The notes beneath the pieces were generated by a model. The model was not told the origin of the DNA, did no database searches, and worked only from the letters and a program-made list of their open reading frames with translations. Positions 36,986-44,597 of a DNA stretch of 64,000 bases are shown here, piece by piece; the stretch's first letter is position 1, and the number at the start of each line of letters is the position of its first letter. This stretch comes from Streptomyces sp. NBC_01591 (GTDB taxonomy: Bacteria > Actinomycetota > Actinomycetes > Streptomycetales > Streptomycetaceae), in assembly GCF_035918155.1 (NCBI RefSeq), contig NZ_CP109327.1, forward strand, positions 4,154,001-4,218,000, in the 5' to 3' direction. A program made the translations under genes and the position numbers.

Positions 36986-38473
36986 CTACCGCGGGGCGGT
37001 CCGGTGGGCGCGGCGGGCGCCGGCGACGACCAGGGCTCCGGCCAGGAGCACGACGAGGGCCGAGGCGCGCAGCGCGGTGTTGGCGCCGTGGGTGAACGCT
37101 TCGGTGACGGCGGTGTGGTCGGCCGGGGCCAGCGTGAGCGCTTCCCGCACCGTACGCGGGAGCGGCGTGTGCCGGCTCAGGTCGGCAGGCAGGTGGTGTG
37201 TGAACCCGGCTGTGAGGATGGTGCCGACGACAGCCACACCCAGAGCGCTGCCCAGTTCGCGGGTCGCGGACTGCAGACCTCCGGTGATGCCCGCCCTCTC
37301 CACGGGCAGGGCAGAAGCGATCTGAGCGGTCAGACAGGGCGCGGCCAGCATGATGCCGAGCCCGATGACGAACAGACCGGCCGCGTACACGGGGTAGGCC
37401 ATGGTCGAGGCATACGAGAGGCCGAGCAGGCCGGCGCTGGTGAGCGCGAAGGCCGCGGAGAGTGTCGCGGGGATGCCGATGCGGCGGATGAGCCCGGGAA
37501 CGTAGCGGGTGCCCACCAGGAGCGGGACGGTCAGCGGGATGACCCCGAGCCCTGCCTGCAGGACGGAGAAGCCGCGCCCGTATTGCAGGAGTGAGGCGTT
37601 GACGTAGAAGAGCCCGAAGCTTCCGAAGAATGTGATGGTCATGCCGAGGCCGGCGCTGCTGAGCGCCACGCTGCGAAACAGCCGTGGGTCGAGCATGGGA
37701 TGGGGGGCGCGCAGCTCGACACGCACCCAACACAGGCTCAGCAGAATGCTGCAGGCGAAGGCGATGAGGACGACCGTGCTGCCCCAGCCCAGTTCGGGCC
37801 CTTCGATGATTCCGATCAGCAGTGCCACGAAGGCCGCCACGAACAACAGCGTGCCGGGCAGGTCGAGGGTGCGCTCGAGCCGAGCGCTGCGCGGCGCGGA
37901 CCGTGCCACCCACGCCAAGCAGCAGGCCGCGATGAGGGCGACCGCCTCGAACAACGCGCGCCAGGAGCCCGCGCTCAGCACCGCGCCGCCTCCGACGTTG
38001 CCGACGACGCCGCCGATACCGGTGGCCGCCGCCCAGACGGCCAGCGCGTGAGGGCGCCGCTCGGGGGCGGTGGCGTGCAGGAGGACGCCGACGCAGTTGG
38101 GCAGGACGCACGCGGCGCCGAGGCCCGCAATGGCGCGCCCGATCAGCATGATCGCCACGTTCGGCGCCATGGCCGACACAACGGCGCCGAACGCGAATAT
38201 TCCGAGCCCCGCCATGAGGACGCCCTTGCGGCCGAGCTTGTCGCCGGCCGCACCGGCAGGGATGACCAGGCAGGCGAAGATCACGACATAGGCGTCGACG
38301 ATCCACAGCAGGTTCGACGAGGTCGGTTTCAGTGAACTCGCGGCCAGCTGCGGCACTGCCAGGTTGATCGCCGCAACGAATCCGACGACCAGGGCAGTGC
38401 ACACGCTCACGCAGGCGAGCACCGGGCCGGACCGCCGCGCCGGGCGCAGAGCGCCCTCCGGTATGGGAGCCAT
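36986..38473 (-). CDS. MFS drug:H+ antiporter (DHA2 family, 14 helices)
   Basis: 495 residues from ATG 38473 (AGAAGGAATC upstream). About fourteen hydrophobic segments; motif A reads GAAGDKLGRKGVLMAG and motif C GLGAACVLPNCVGVLL. The large predicted extracytoplasmic loop near the C-terminus (HHLPADLSRHTPLPRT) is typical of the QacA/EmrB group. It probably exports a toxic organic cation or antibiotic. Divergent from a TetR regulator with two near-identical 21-bp sites between them, which is the standard pump-repressor arrangement. Confidence 0.88.
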   Translation of the reverse strand: MAPIPEGALRPARRSGPVLACVSVCTALVVGFVAAINLAVPQLAASSLKPTSSNLLWIVDAYVVIFACLVIPAGAAGDKLGRKGVLMAGLGIFAFGAVVSAMAPNVAIMLIGRAIAGLGAACVLPNCVGVLLHATAPERRPHALAVWAAATGIGGVVGNVGGGAVLSAGSWRALFEAVALIAACCLAWVARSAPRSARLERTLDLPGTLLFVAAFVALLIGIIEGPELGWGSTVVLIAFACSILLSLCWVRVELRAPHPMLDPRLFRSVALSSAGLGMTITFFGSFGLFYVNASLLQYGRGFSVLQAGLGVIPLTVPLLVGTRYVPGLIRRIGIPATLSAAFALTSAGLLGLSYASTMAYPVYAAGLFVIGLGIMLAAPCLTAQIASALPVERAGITGGLQSATRELGSALGVAVVGTILTAGFTHHLPADLSRHTPLPRTVREALTLAPADHTAVTEAFTHGANTALRASALVVLLAGALVVAGARRAHRTAPR

Positions 38474-38573
38474 TGCTCTCGATTCCTTCTGGGATTGCAG
38501 TAGACGGAGCACGGCCGGACACCGCCCGGCAGGCCCTTCCCGGGACCGGGCGAGCGAAGGCCGGACACTCATT

Positions 38574-38626
38574 TACGAGTCACCGTGCACCGTAAAAGTA
38601 ACACATGCGAGACACCGTGCCTCGTA
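38574..38626. promoter_or_regulatory. Twin TetR operators between the MFS pump and its regulator
   Basis: Two 21-bp sites at 38574-38594 and 38606-38626 share CGAG-CACCGTGC-CGTA at the same positions. The second is close to a palindrome (CGAGACAC-C-GTGCCTCG). Spacing is 32 bp, three helical turns, suggesting cooperative binding across both start regions. Confidence 0.75.
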
Positions 38627-38638
38627 TAGAGTGGCGGC

Positions 38639-39217
38639 ATGGTGGATGGAAGTGGCCGCGGACGGCCCCGCAGCGAAAGCGCACGCGTCGCCGTGCTGCA
38701 CGCCGTCGACGACCTTCTGGTCGAAGTCGGGTACGCGGCCCTGACCATGAAGGGCATCGCCGAGCGGGCGGGCGTGGGCCGTCAGACCGTGTACCGCTGG
38801 TGGTCGAACAAGGCGGAAGTCCTCTATGAGGCCAGCGCTATCGACGCCCGGCACGAACTGTCCGTGTCCGGCAGCGACGACCCCCGCAAGGACCTCAAGG
38901 CATATCTCGACGCGCTCGTCACCTTCTTGTCCCGCTCCCACGCAGGCGCGGCCTACCGCGCCCTCATGGGGGAAGCCCAGCACGACGCAGACGTCGCCGC
39001 GCTGCTCGCCTCCCGCGACATCCTCGGGGAAAGCGCGGCAGAGGTCGTAGAGGCGGCACGGAAGTCGAGCGGCACCACCCTCTCGCTCGAACAGGCGACC
39101 GCACTCTTGATCGGCCCGCCCTTCTTCCACATCCTGTCCGGGCGCAGCGCGGACAACATCGACACCGAGCAGCTCGCAGAGCAGTTCGTGCGCACCCTGA
39201 ACCATCCGGGGACATGA
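38639..39217 (+). CDS. TetR/AcrR-family repressor
   Basis: 192 residues from ATG 38639. The N-terminal HTH reads VLHAVDDLLVEVGYAALTMK, GIAERAGVGRQTVYRWWSNK, AEVLYEASAI; the ligand domain shows YLDALVTFLSRSHAGAAYRA and ends FVRTLNHPGT (TetR_C_11-like). It likely represses the divergent MFS gene and itself through the two sites between them, and is released by the pump substrate. The start codon is 13 bases after operator 2, so occupancy would block it. Last gene before att copy 3. Confidence 0.87.
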   Translation: MVDGSGRGRPRSESARVAVLHAVDDLLVEVGYAALTMKGIAERAGVGRQTVYRWWSNKAEVLYEASAIDARHELSVSGSDDPRKDLKAYLDALVTFLSRSHAGAAYRALMGEAQHDADVAALLASRDILGESAAEVVEAARKSSGTTLSLEQATALLIGPPFFHILSGRSADNIDTEQLAEQFVRTLNHPGT

Positions 39218-39318
39218 GGTGCCCAGCACCCAACACGCCCGAAGCGGACGCAGCCGGTACGGAGCCTGGTTTCTACGTCACCCGCCAGGCGGCGATCTGC
39301 GGGCCGCATCGGCTGCGG

Positions 39319-39359
39319 CCGTGCCATAACGTGCCAGTAGCGGCGGTAAAGAGCGGTCA
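39319..39359. repeat. Right arm-type motif before att copy 3
   Basis: Two CGTGCCA units (39320 and 39330) followed by GCGGCGGTAAAGAGCGGTCA. It ends 89 bases before the core, matching the 91 bases at copy 2 and about 85 at copy 4. Confidence 0.65.
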
Positions 39360-39448
39360 GAATGGGTGCCGATACGACATTCGGACCCGGGCGGCATCAG
39401 CCTGTTCCCACAGGTCAGGTGGCATATTTGCGCCTGAGCGCCGAGTGA

Positions 39449-39492
39449 TTCCCAAGCTCAGAGCGCGAGTTCGATTCTCGTCACCCGCTCCA
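39449..39492. other. Attachment core, copy 3 (tRNA-Gly 3' end)
   Basis: Exact 44-base copy of the tRNA-Gly 3' half. It has a right-type arm upstream and a left-type arm 61 bases downstream, so it looks like a junction between two tandem elements. Confidence 0.92.
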
Positions 39493-39497
39493 TGATG

Positions 39498-39524
39498 AAG
39501 GCCCAGGTCGATGACCTGGGCCTT
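39498..39524 (+). terminator. Terminator after att copy 3
   Basis: AAGGCCCAGGTC (39498-39509), loop, perfect complement (39513-39524), then GTTTGTT. Compared with the tRNA-Gly terminator one pair has changed on both sides (T-A to A-T), a compensated substitution. Confidence 0.85.
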
Positions 39525-39552
39525 GTTTGTTATCTAGACCGCTTTCATGGCG

Positions 39553-39571
39553 CGTGCCATTCGCATGCCAT
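39553..39571. repeat. Left arm-type repeat after att copy 3
   Basis: CGTGCCATTCGCATGCCAT, one base different from the copy at 22717-22735, and again 61 bases after the core. Confidence 0.65.
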
Positions 39572-39594
39572 AGGGACCCATCCGACCTGTATCA

Positions 39595-39982
39595 ATGGCA
39601 TACATGACGCCGCTTGGCCGACAGGCTGGCGGCCTGCGGCTCACCCGCTTCGCCACCAACACCAAGGACACTCCGATCGCGCAGTCGGCACTGCGACACC
39701 GACAGGGCCGTGCCGCGCCGCGGACCGCATCAGCAATGCGCGCGCCACCGGCCCACGCACGGCACGGCCCAGAACCAGGTCTGGCTGGAGATCGTCCAGC
39801 TCGCCCGCCTGGCCGGCCCGGCTCCGGGAATCCCGCCGTGTGCGACTCCGCCTCTTCTCAGCCGCCACCCAGCTGATGACCACCGCCCGCCGACGACGCC
39901 TGCGATTCACCCGCCACTGGACTGGACCGATGTCATCACCAGCACGATCAAGCGACTCGACGCCCTCCCGAACCCCGGTTGA
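39595..39982 (+). pseudogene. IS1380-family transposase, C-terminal remnant
   Basis: Pieces of one transposase C-terminus appear in order in changing frames: GGLRLTRFATNTKDTPIAQ, then CRAADRISNARATG, TAQNQVWLEIVQLARLAG, RRVRLRLFSAATQLMTTARR and PLDWTDVITSTIKRLDALPN. Together they follow the end of IS1380-like transposases. At least three frameshifts and no terminal inverted repeats remain, so it is a dead remnant. Confidence 0.7.
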
Positions 39983-40080
39983 TCAGCAGATCCATCTAGC
40001 CCGACGAGCCTGAACCCCGGCGCCCGCCCAACGCGACAATCGGGTCAGCGGCCTGCCTACACGCCCCAACAAACGAAGAA

Positions 40081-40106
40081 GAGCCCGTCAGCAAGCTGAC
40101 GGGCTC
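40081..40106 (-). terminator. Terminator of the 199-residue hypothetical gene
   Basis: GAGCCCGTCAGC (40081-40092) and its complement (40095-40106); read leftward it is followed by TTCTTCGTTT. Confidence 0.82.
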
Positions 40107-40137
40107 CCGCGAAAATCGAGGCTAACCTGCCATCGGG

Positions 40138-40737
40138 TCAGATCGTCGGTGTGTCATCGACGATCTCCTTGTGCGGTTCGACAATGAACCTCCAGCCATC
40201 GCTGGGCTCCAGGAACCGCACTCGGGTCGGGTAGATGTCCAGGGCACGGCGGTCGCGATTTTGGCTGTTCGTGTTCTTCCGCCCCCGGGCCGGCTCCTCG
40301 TACAGATCGACCTTGACGTCCGGCACCGCGACGGTTTCCTCGCTCCAGCGCTGAACGATCCCCGCGCCGAACGCGTCCCGTGCGGCGGAGTAGAGCGAAT
40401 CCAGAGATTCCTTGTTCCCGTCGGGCACGAAGAGGGCGAGGTTCAGGAGGACACCGGCACTCTGGAGAACCTCGATTTCTTCCCCTGCCTTGTCGGCAAT
40501 CCAGATCCCGCGCTCTTCGGCATTGTCCGGGAGAACATGAATTTCCTCACCGAAGATCGTCCTCGCAGTGAAGGACCCTCCCTCGAAATTCTTACCCGGC
40601 TTCGTGAGGAAAGCCGGGGCGTAGCAGTCGAGAGGAAGGCCATCCATCCCCGCCGAGACGAAGACGTCGTCCTGGAGGTCCAATTCTGAGACCTCTCCGG
40701 CCGTAAGACGTCGAGCCGTAACCTTCTCGGTATTCAC
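40138..40737 (-). CDS. Hypothetical protein, 199 residues
   Basis: Starts at GTG 40737 with AAAAAGGGG upstream and ends before a clear terminator, so expression is likely. It reads RRLTAGEVSELDLQDDVFVS, FEGGSFTARTIFGEEIHVLP, VLQSAGVLLNLALFVPDGNK and RALDIYPTRVRFLEPSDGWR. No signal peptide, membrane segment or known motif was found; alternating strands suggest a beta-rich fold. Codon use is less GC-biased than the core genes, which fits the island setting. No function can be given. Confidence 0.65.
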   Translation of the reverse strand: MNTEKVTARRLTAGEVSELDLQDDVFVSAGMDGLPLDCYAPAFLTKPGKNFEGGSFTARTIFGEEIHVLPDNAEERGIWIADKAGEEIEVLQSAGVLLNLALFVPDGNKESLDSLYSAARDAFGAGIVQRWSEETVAVPDVKVDLYEEPARGRKNTNSQNRDRRALDIYPTRVRFLEPSDGWRFIVEPHKEIVDDTPTI

Positions 40738-41277
40738 GCCATTCCCCTTTTTCGCGGCGTCCTATAAATTCATTAGAACTGTACCACGAAAGCGAACAGC
40801 CAGTCCCTTTACGCACACCTTCGCGCTCACGATAGTACAGTCAACCCGCCGAGTAATTTCTTCCGACAGAACAGCAGACAAATCCTCTCGAATCACCGAC
40901 GAAACACAGCCCCGCAGAGAAATACGGTGAGATCCATCCAAGAGGTGACTCACCGATTCGTCCGGGTTTTCGAACTAAGTCGGCCGCCAAGTGAAATGGG
41001 AGCGGCCTTGGTCGAATGGCGACCGGCGACCCGGCGACCCGATCGAGCGAACCACGGCGGTCACCTCTCCGATCAGGCACTTCACGCCTCGCCCCTACGG
41101 CCGCCTTCGCGGGGCCGCCGTCTCTTCACCCACAGCCCAGGCGGAGTCGAAGGAATAGCACCGGTGCCCCCCGCAGAACAAAACCGTGCGCACCGCATCT
41201 CCGTCCGGCTCGCGCGTTTCGCCTCTCCTCTTTCAGAGGGCGGCAACGAGAGGCGCATACTCCAGCATGCTTGCCGC
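40738..41277. other. Intergenic stretch upstream of the CopG antitoxin gene
   Basis: A region of lower GC (about 40750-40920) that probably holds the promoter of the leftward gene. The open frame continuing into the CopG gene from 40927 has no ribosome site and no family pattern. Nothing else seen. Confidence 0.45.
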
Positions 41278-41532
41278 ATGTCCTCAACGACCCGCATCAC
41301 CGTCACCCTGCCCAGCGACCAGGTGGCGGAGCTCCACAAGCTCACGGACAACATTTCCGGCTACGTGGCGGAAGCAGTGGCACGCCAGATCCGGCACCAG
41401 TTGCTGGGCGGCGACCTGCGACGCCATGAAGAAGAGCACGGGGGATTCAGTGACGAGGAACTGACGGAGGCCCAGTCGAAGATCTCCGGTGCCGCTGCCT
41501 CCTCCAAGGACGCGGAAGGACTTTCGGCCTGA
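41278..41532 (+). CDS. CopG/ribbon-helix-helix antitoxin
   Basis: 84 residues from ATG 41278. TTRITVTLPSDQVAELHKLT followed by DNISGYVAEAVARQIRHQLL is a ribbon-helix-helix domain, and the acidic C-terminus (HEEEHGGFSDEELTEAQSKI) is the toxin-binding tail usual for VapB-like partners of PIN toxins in Streptomyces. The adjacent toxin gene is broken, so this is now an orphan. As a DNA-binding antitoxin it may still repress its own promoter. Confidence 0.85.
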   Translation: MSSTTRITVTLPSDQVAELHKLTDNISGYVAEAVARQIRHQLLGGDLRRHEEEHGGFSDEELTEAQSKISGAAASSKDAEGLSA

Positions 41533-41762
41533 GTCGCACAGGACCGCAAGTTCCTCGCAATGTTTGAAGGTGTTCCACAATATGGGTGCCGACCTTGTCA
41601 TCGGGGCGAACACCATCGTGGAGGTCAGCCGCTCTCGCAATCCGCGCCTCAACTGGACGCTGTCGCGGATCAAGGTGGAACCGGTCACCGAGCAGGCGGC
41701 GAAGGCAGCCGCGCAGCTCCTCAAAGGAGCCGGACTGCACGGCCACAAGTACGCCCGGCCCA
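41533..41762 (+). pseudogene. VapC-like PIN-domain toxin, broken at both ends
   Basis: A first piece (DRKFLAMFEGVPQYG) and, in another frame, GADLVIGANTIVEVSRSR, NWTLSRIKVEPVTEQAAKAA and GLHGHKYA match the middle of the PIN toxin normally paired with this CopG antitoxin. The start with the first catalytic Asp and the C-terminal Asp-containing half are missing; the sequence then joins the glycosyltransferase remnant. Confidence 0.68.
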
Positions 41763-41768
41763 GAGCCC

Positions 41769-42401
41769 TCATGCCCAGCGCCTCATGCCCAGCGCCTCGT
41801 GGTCAGCGTTCCGGATCACGCGCGCCCATGAGCCCGCGTCGCCGATGGCCTCGGGGATTCCACCCCGATCGGTTCCGATGGTCGCGACGCCGTGCAGCGC
41901 GGCCTCGGTGATCACGCGGGGGAAGGCGTCTTCCACAGCGGACGGGGCCAGCAGCAGCCGGTGGCTGCGGTACAGGGGCTCCATGTCGTACACGCGGGGC
42001 ACGTACGTCACGTTCGGCTAGGCGGCGAAGCCGGCAGCGGTGTCCCACCAGCCTTCGACCAGGGTGAAGTTCTGTTCCGGCATGAGCCGGACGAGCTGGT
42101 GCAGTAGCTCCGACCCCTTCGCCGGGATCGGCTTGATCATCAGTACGGAGCCGGTGCGGACCGCGTCCGTACCCGGTCCGGGCGAAGCGAAGGGTGGGTA
42201 CATCACGGCAAGGCGGGTTCCGGCGGTGCGGGGTGCGCGTGCTCGGACGAACTCCGACACGGCGAGCCCGTAGTGGGGGCGGCCGGCGAGGACCCCCAGT
42301 CCGGTGGCGGAGACGGAGTGCAGCAGGCCGGCGACGAGCGCGGTCGGCCGGGCCTGCGCGACGAGGTGGGCCGAGCCTTCCTGCGAGAGTTCGCCACGCA
42401 C
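41769..42401 (-). pseudogene. Glycosyltransferase family 4 fragment with internal stop
   Basis: Residues such as LLHSVSATGLGVLAGRPHYG, SVLMIKPIPAKGSELLHQLV and FTLVEGWWDTAAGFAA lead to an in-frame TAG at 42018-42020, after which the same frame continues VTYVPRVYDMEPLYRSHRLL, LAPSAVEDAFPRVITEAALH and GIPEAIGDAG, the nucleotide-sugar-binding end of GT4 enzymes. The N-terminal acceptor domain and last helices are missing. At its left edge a 14-bp unit, ATGCCCAGCGCCTC, is repeated in tandem. Confidence 0.78.
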
Positions 42402-42405
42402 GAAA

Positions 42406-42957
42406 CGCAGGGTACGAGCCCCGACCGGCGCGTGCCACTACGTGCCGGTCAGGGCGGTTGGCAGCGGTCAACCGCGGCCTTCCGCAGACCCCGGCAGCGG
42501 CCTGCCAACGAGCGGACTGCGGCAGGGTGTTCGTACCAGGGGTCATCGACCCGGCACGAATCGCCGTGATCGTCGGCGTACTCAAGGCCCCCTGAACGTT
42601 TTGTATGTCCTCGACCGCCTCACCGTCACAGGGCCGGGAGCGTTGTGGGTACGGCGGGTGAGCCTCGGCTCCCTCCCCTGCCGCCGCGCGCCAGGTGCTG
42701 CCGTAGCTGCGCCGGGGACGCACAGAACACCGCGTCCAGGGCCCCGTGGCATTGATCACAGTGAAAGTGCAGGCAGTGAATACAACTGCACCCTTTTGCC
42801 TTTTCTGTCGGTCACGGTGCTGTGGTAGTGGCCGAAACAGGTGAAGAACTCGTGATGATCCCCCCTTGCCCTGGCCATACGATCACCTCAAGTCGCATCC
42901 GCGTGTCCCATTCCGCTGCGACCCCTTCTTCTCTTTTTCGGACACCGAAGGGCTCTT
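42406..42957. other. Intergenic stretch between the GT4 remnant and the surface-protein gene
   Basis: No supported gene. It contains an arm-type motif at 42431-42472. The last 100 bases or so must hold the promoter of the LAXTG protein gene, but no clear -10/-35 pair was picked out. Confidence 0.45.
42431..42472. repeat. Dispersed arm-type motif, copy without a core
   Basis: CGTGCCACTACGTGCCGG, then AGGGCGGTT and GCAGCGGTCAACC. Resembles the right arm before copies 3 and 4, but no attachment core lies 90 bases further on. Confidence 0.6.
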
Positions 42958-44232
42958 GTGAAGATTCGCCCGATTCTTGCCACAGCTGTTGCCGCCGCAG
43001 TGACCATGCCTGCCCTCCTGCTGTCGGTCACCCCCGCGTTCGCCGACGACAAGCCGACAGCGCAGACGCAGGACAAGCCGTCCATCGCGGAGCTGGAAAA
43101 GGCCGCTGCCGCCGCGACGGCAGCGTACGACGACGCCGTAGAGGCCGAGAGTGCCGCCAAGGCGGCTTTGGAAGCAGCCCTGTCCGACACCAGTCCTCTG
43201 GCCATGGCCGCCAAGGCCGCCAAGGCCGTGGCGGTGGAGGCCGCCACCGCGAAGACGGTCGCCGACCAGGCGGTCCTCGACGCCCAGGCCGCAGTCGACG
43301 CCCTCGCGGAGACGGCCACCGAGGAGGAGAAGACCGCTGCCGCGACCAAGCTCACCGAAGCGAAGGCCGACGCCGAGACCGCCGCCGCGGCCAAGACCAC
43401 CGCCGACGTCGAGGCCGTGGAAGCCTTGGACGCGCGGGACGACGAACGGGTCGCCGCGGCCCGGAAGCTGGACCAGGCGCAGAAGGCCACCAAGGCGGCG
43501 CTCGCTGACAAGACCGCCGCCGACGAGGCGCTGGCCAAGGCGAAGGAGGAGGGCGGCGACGACGGTGAGGACTGCGTCCCCGAGGCCGACCTCACCACGG
43601 TCGTCACGGGTCTGCCGTCCACCGTCGTCGCCGGCACGAAGGTCGTCTTCAATCTCCGGGTGACCAACGGCACCGACAAGACGATGGACGAGGTGCTCCC
43701 GTTCGCCTACGTCCACGCGACCGACCGGAGCGGGCTCAAGACCATTGACGACCTGGTGCACCTGCAGTGGTCCTCCGCCTCGTCCTCGAAGTGGAAGACC
43801 GTCGACAACAAGCACTACATGGACGCCATCAGCCCGCTGAAGGCCGGCACCCACGCCGACATCAAGATGCGCCTCACGATCGACGCCTCGGCCCCCGCAG
43901 GCAACGGCGTCACCTTCGTCGCCGGTGACTACTTCAACGACGACGGCACCTGCGGCGGGAACCCGGACCTCGAAGGCTATGAGTTCCTGATCGCCGCCGC
44001 GGGCAGCAAGCCCGGCAAGGTCGACGACGCCAAGCCCAGCACGACCGAGCCGAACACCTCGGACCTCAAGGCGCAGAGCGGTGCGCCGGCCCGTCGGGTG
44101 AGCGGCAGCCTCGCTGCCACGGGCTCGTCCTCCGCGATGTCGCAGCTTGCGCTCGCGAGCGGCGCAGCCGTAGCGATCGGCGGGGGCGCGGTGTTCCTCG
44201 TACGCCGTCGCAAGGCCGGCTCACACGCCTGA
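42958..44232 (+). CDS. LAXTG-anchored cell-surface protein with Ala-rich coiled coil
   Basis: 424 residues from GTG 42958. A signal peptide (MKIRPILATAVAAAVTMPAL to PAFA-DD) is followed by a long Ala/Glu/Lys-rich helix (about 40-200, e.g. AELEKAAAAATAAYDDAVEA) and a domain with DCVPEADLTTVVTGLPSTVV ... FNLRVTNGTDKTMDEVLPF, an Ig/beta-sandwich-like pattern. Near the C-terminus LAATG (385-389) starts a sortase signal, then a hydrophobic helix and RRRKAGSHA. LAXTG is the class E sortase signal of Streptomyces. The protein is thus covalently cell-wall attached. It lies just inside att copy 4. Confidence 0.85.
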   Translation: MKIRPILATAVAAAVTMPALLLSVTPAFADDKPTAQTQDKPSIAELEKAAAAATAAYDDAVEAESAAKAALEAALSDTSPLAMAAKAAKAVAVEAATAKTVADQAVLDAQAAVDALAETATEEEKTAAATKLTEAKADAETAAAAKTTADVEAVEALDARDDERVAAARKLDQAQKATKAALADKTAADEALAKAKEEGGDDGEDCVPEADLTTVVTGLPSTVVAGTKVVFNLRVTNGTDKTMDEVLPFAYVHATDRSGLKTIDDLVHLQWSSASSSKWKTVDNKHYMDAISPLKAGTHADIKMRLTIDASAPAGNGVTFVAGDYFNDDGTCGGNPDLEGYEFLIAAAGSKPGKVDDAKPSTTEPNTSDLKAQSGAPARRVSGSLAATGSSSAMSQLALASGAAVAIGGGAVFLVRRRKAGSHA

Positions 44233-44380
44233 CGCATGAGGCGGGATGCCGACCGGGCACCCCGCCCCACGCGCCGGTCACCACCCCTTTTCTCGCCGTC
44301 ACCCGCAGCAGTCGCACCGCCGACGGAGTCCACACCCTCCCAGGACCTCCAAGACGCCCAGTCCTGAATCCATGACCGGC

Positions 44381-44417
44381 CGTACCACTACGTGCCAGTC
44401 GGAGCGGTGAGCAGCAA
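44381..44417. repeat. Right arm-type motif before att copy 4
   Basis: CGTACCACTACGTGCCAGTC then GGAGCGGTGAGCAGCAA; a degraded form of the motif before copy 3, ending 85 bases before the core-like repeat. Confidence 0.55.
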
Positions 44418-44500
44418 CACCCAATGAGGGACCGAGGATTCCCCCCCACACGGTTGTGTTTTCGCAGTTCGGAACGGATACAGAATTCCGAACACCAGGT

Positions 44501-44544
44501 GCTTCCCAAGCTCGGAGCGCGAGTTCGATTCTCGTCACCCGCTC
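44501..44544. other. Attachment core, copy 4 (diverged; right end of the island block)
   Basis: Matches the tRNA-Gly 3' half over 42 bases with one substitution (CTCGGAG for CTCAGAG) and lacks the final TCCA (GCTC then TTG). The substitution and the missing 3' end suggest it is the oldest, right-hand boundary. Confidence 0.85.
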
Positions 44545-44551
44545 TTGCAAG

Positions 44552-44578
44552 AGAGTCCAGGCCGGCGACCTGGGCTCT
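44552..44578. terminator. Terminator after att copy 4
   Basis: AGAGTCCAGG (44552-44561) with CCTGGGCTCT (44569-44578), then TTTTGGTT. It closes the island on the left and the ABC operon coming from the right. Confidence 0.75.
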
Positions 44579-44597
44579 TTTGGTTGTCCAGACGTTT

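Noticed and set aside
40927..41277. N-terminal extension of the CopG antitoxin
   Set aside because: The family starts at ATG 41278; upstream residues have no conservation pattern or ribosome site.
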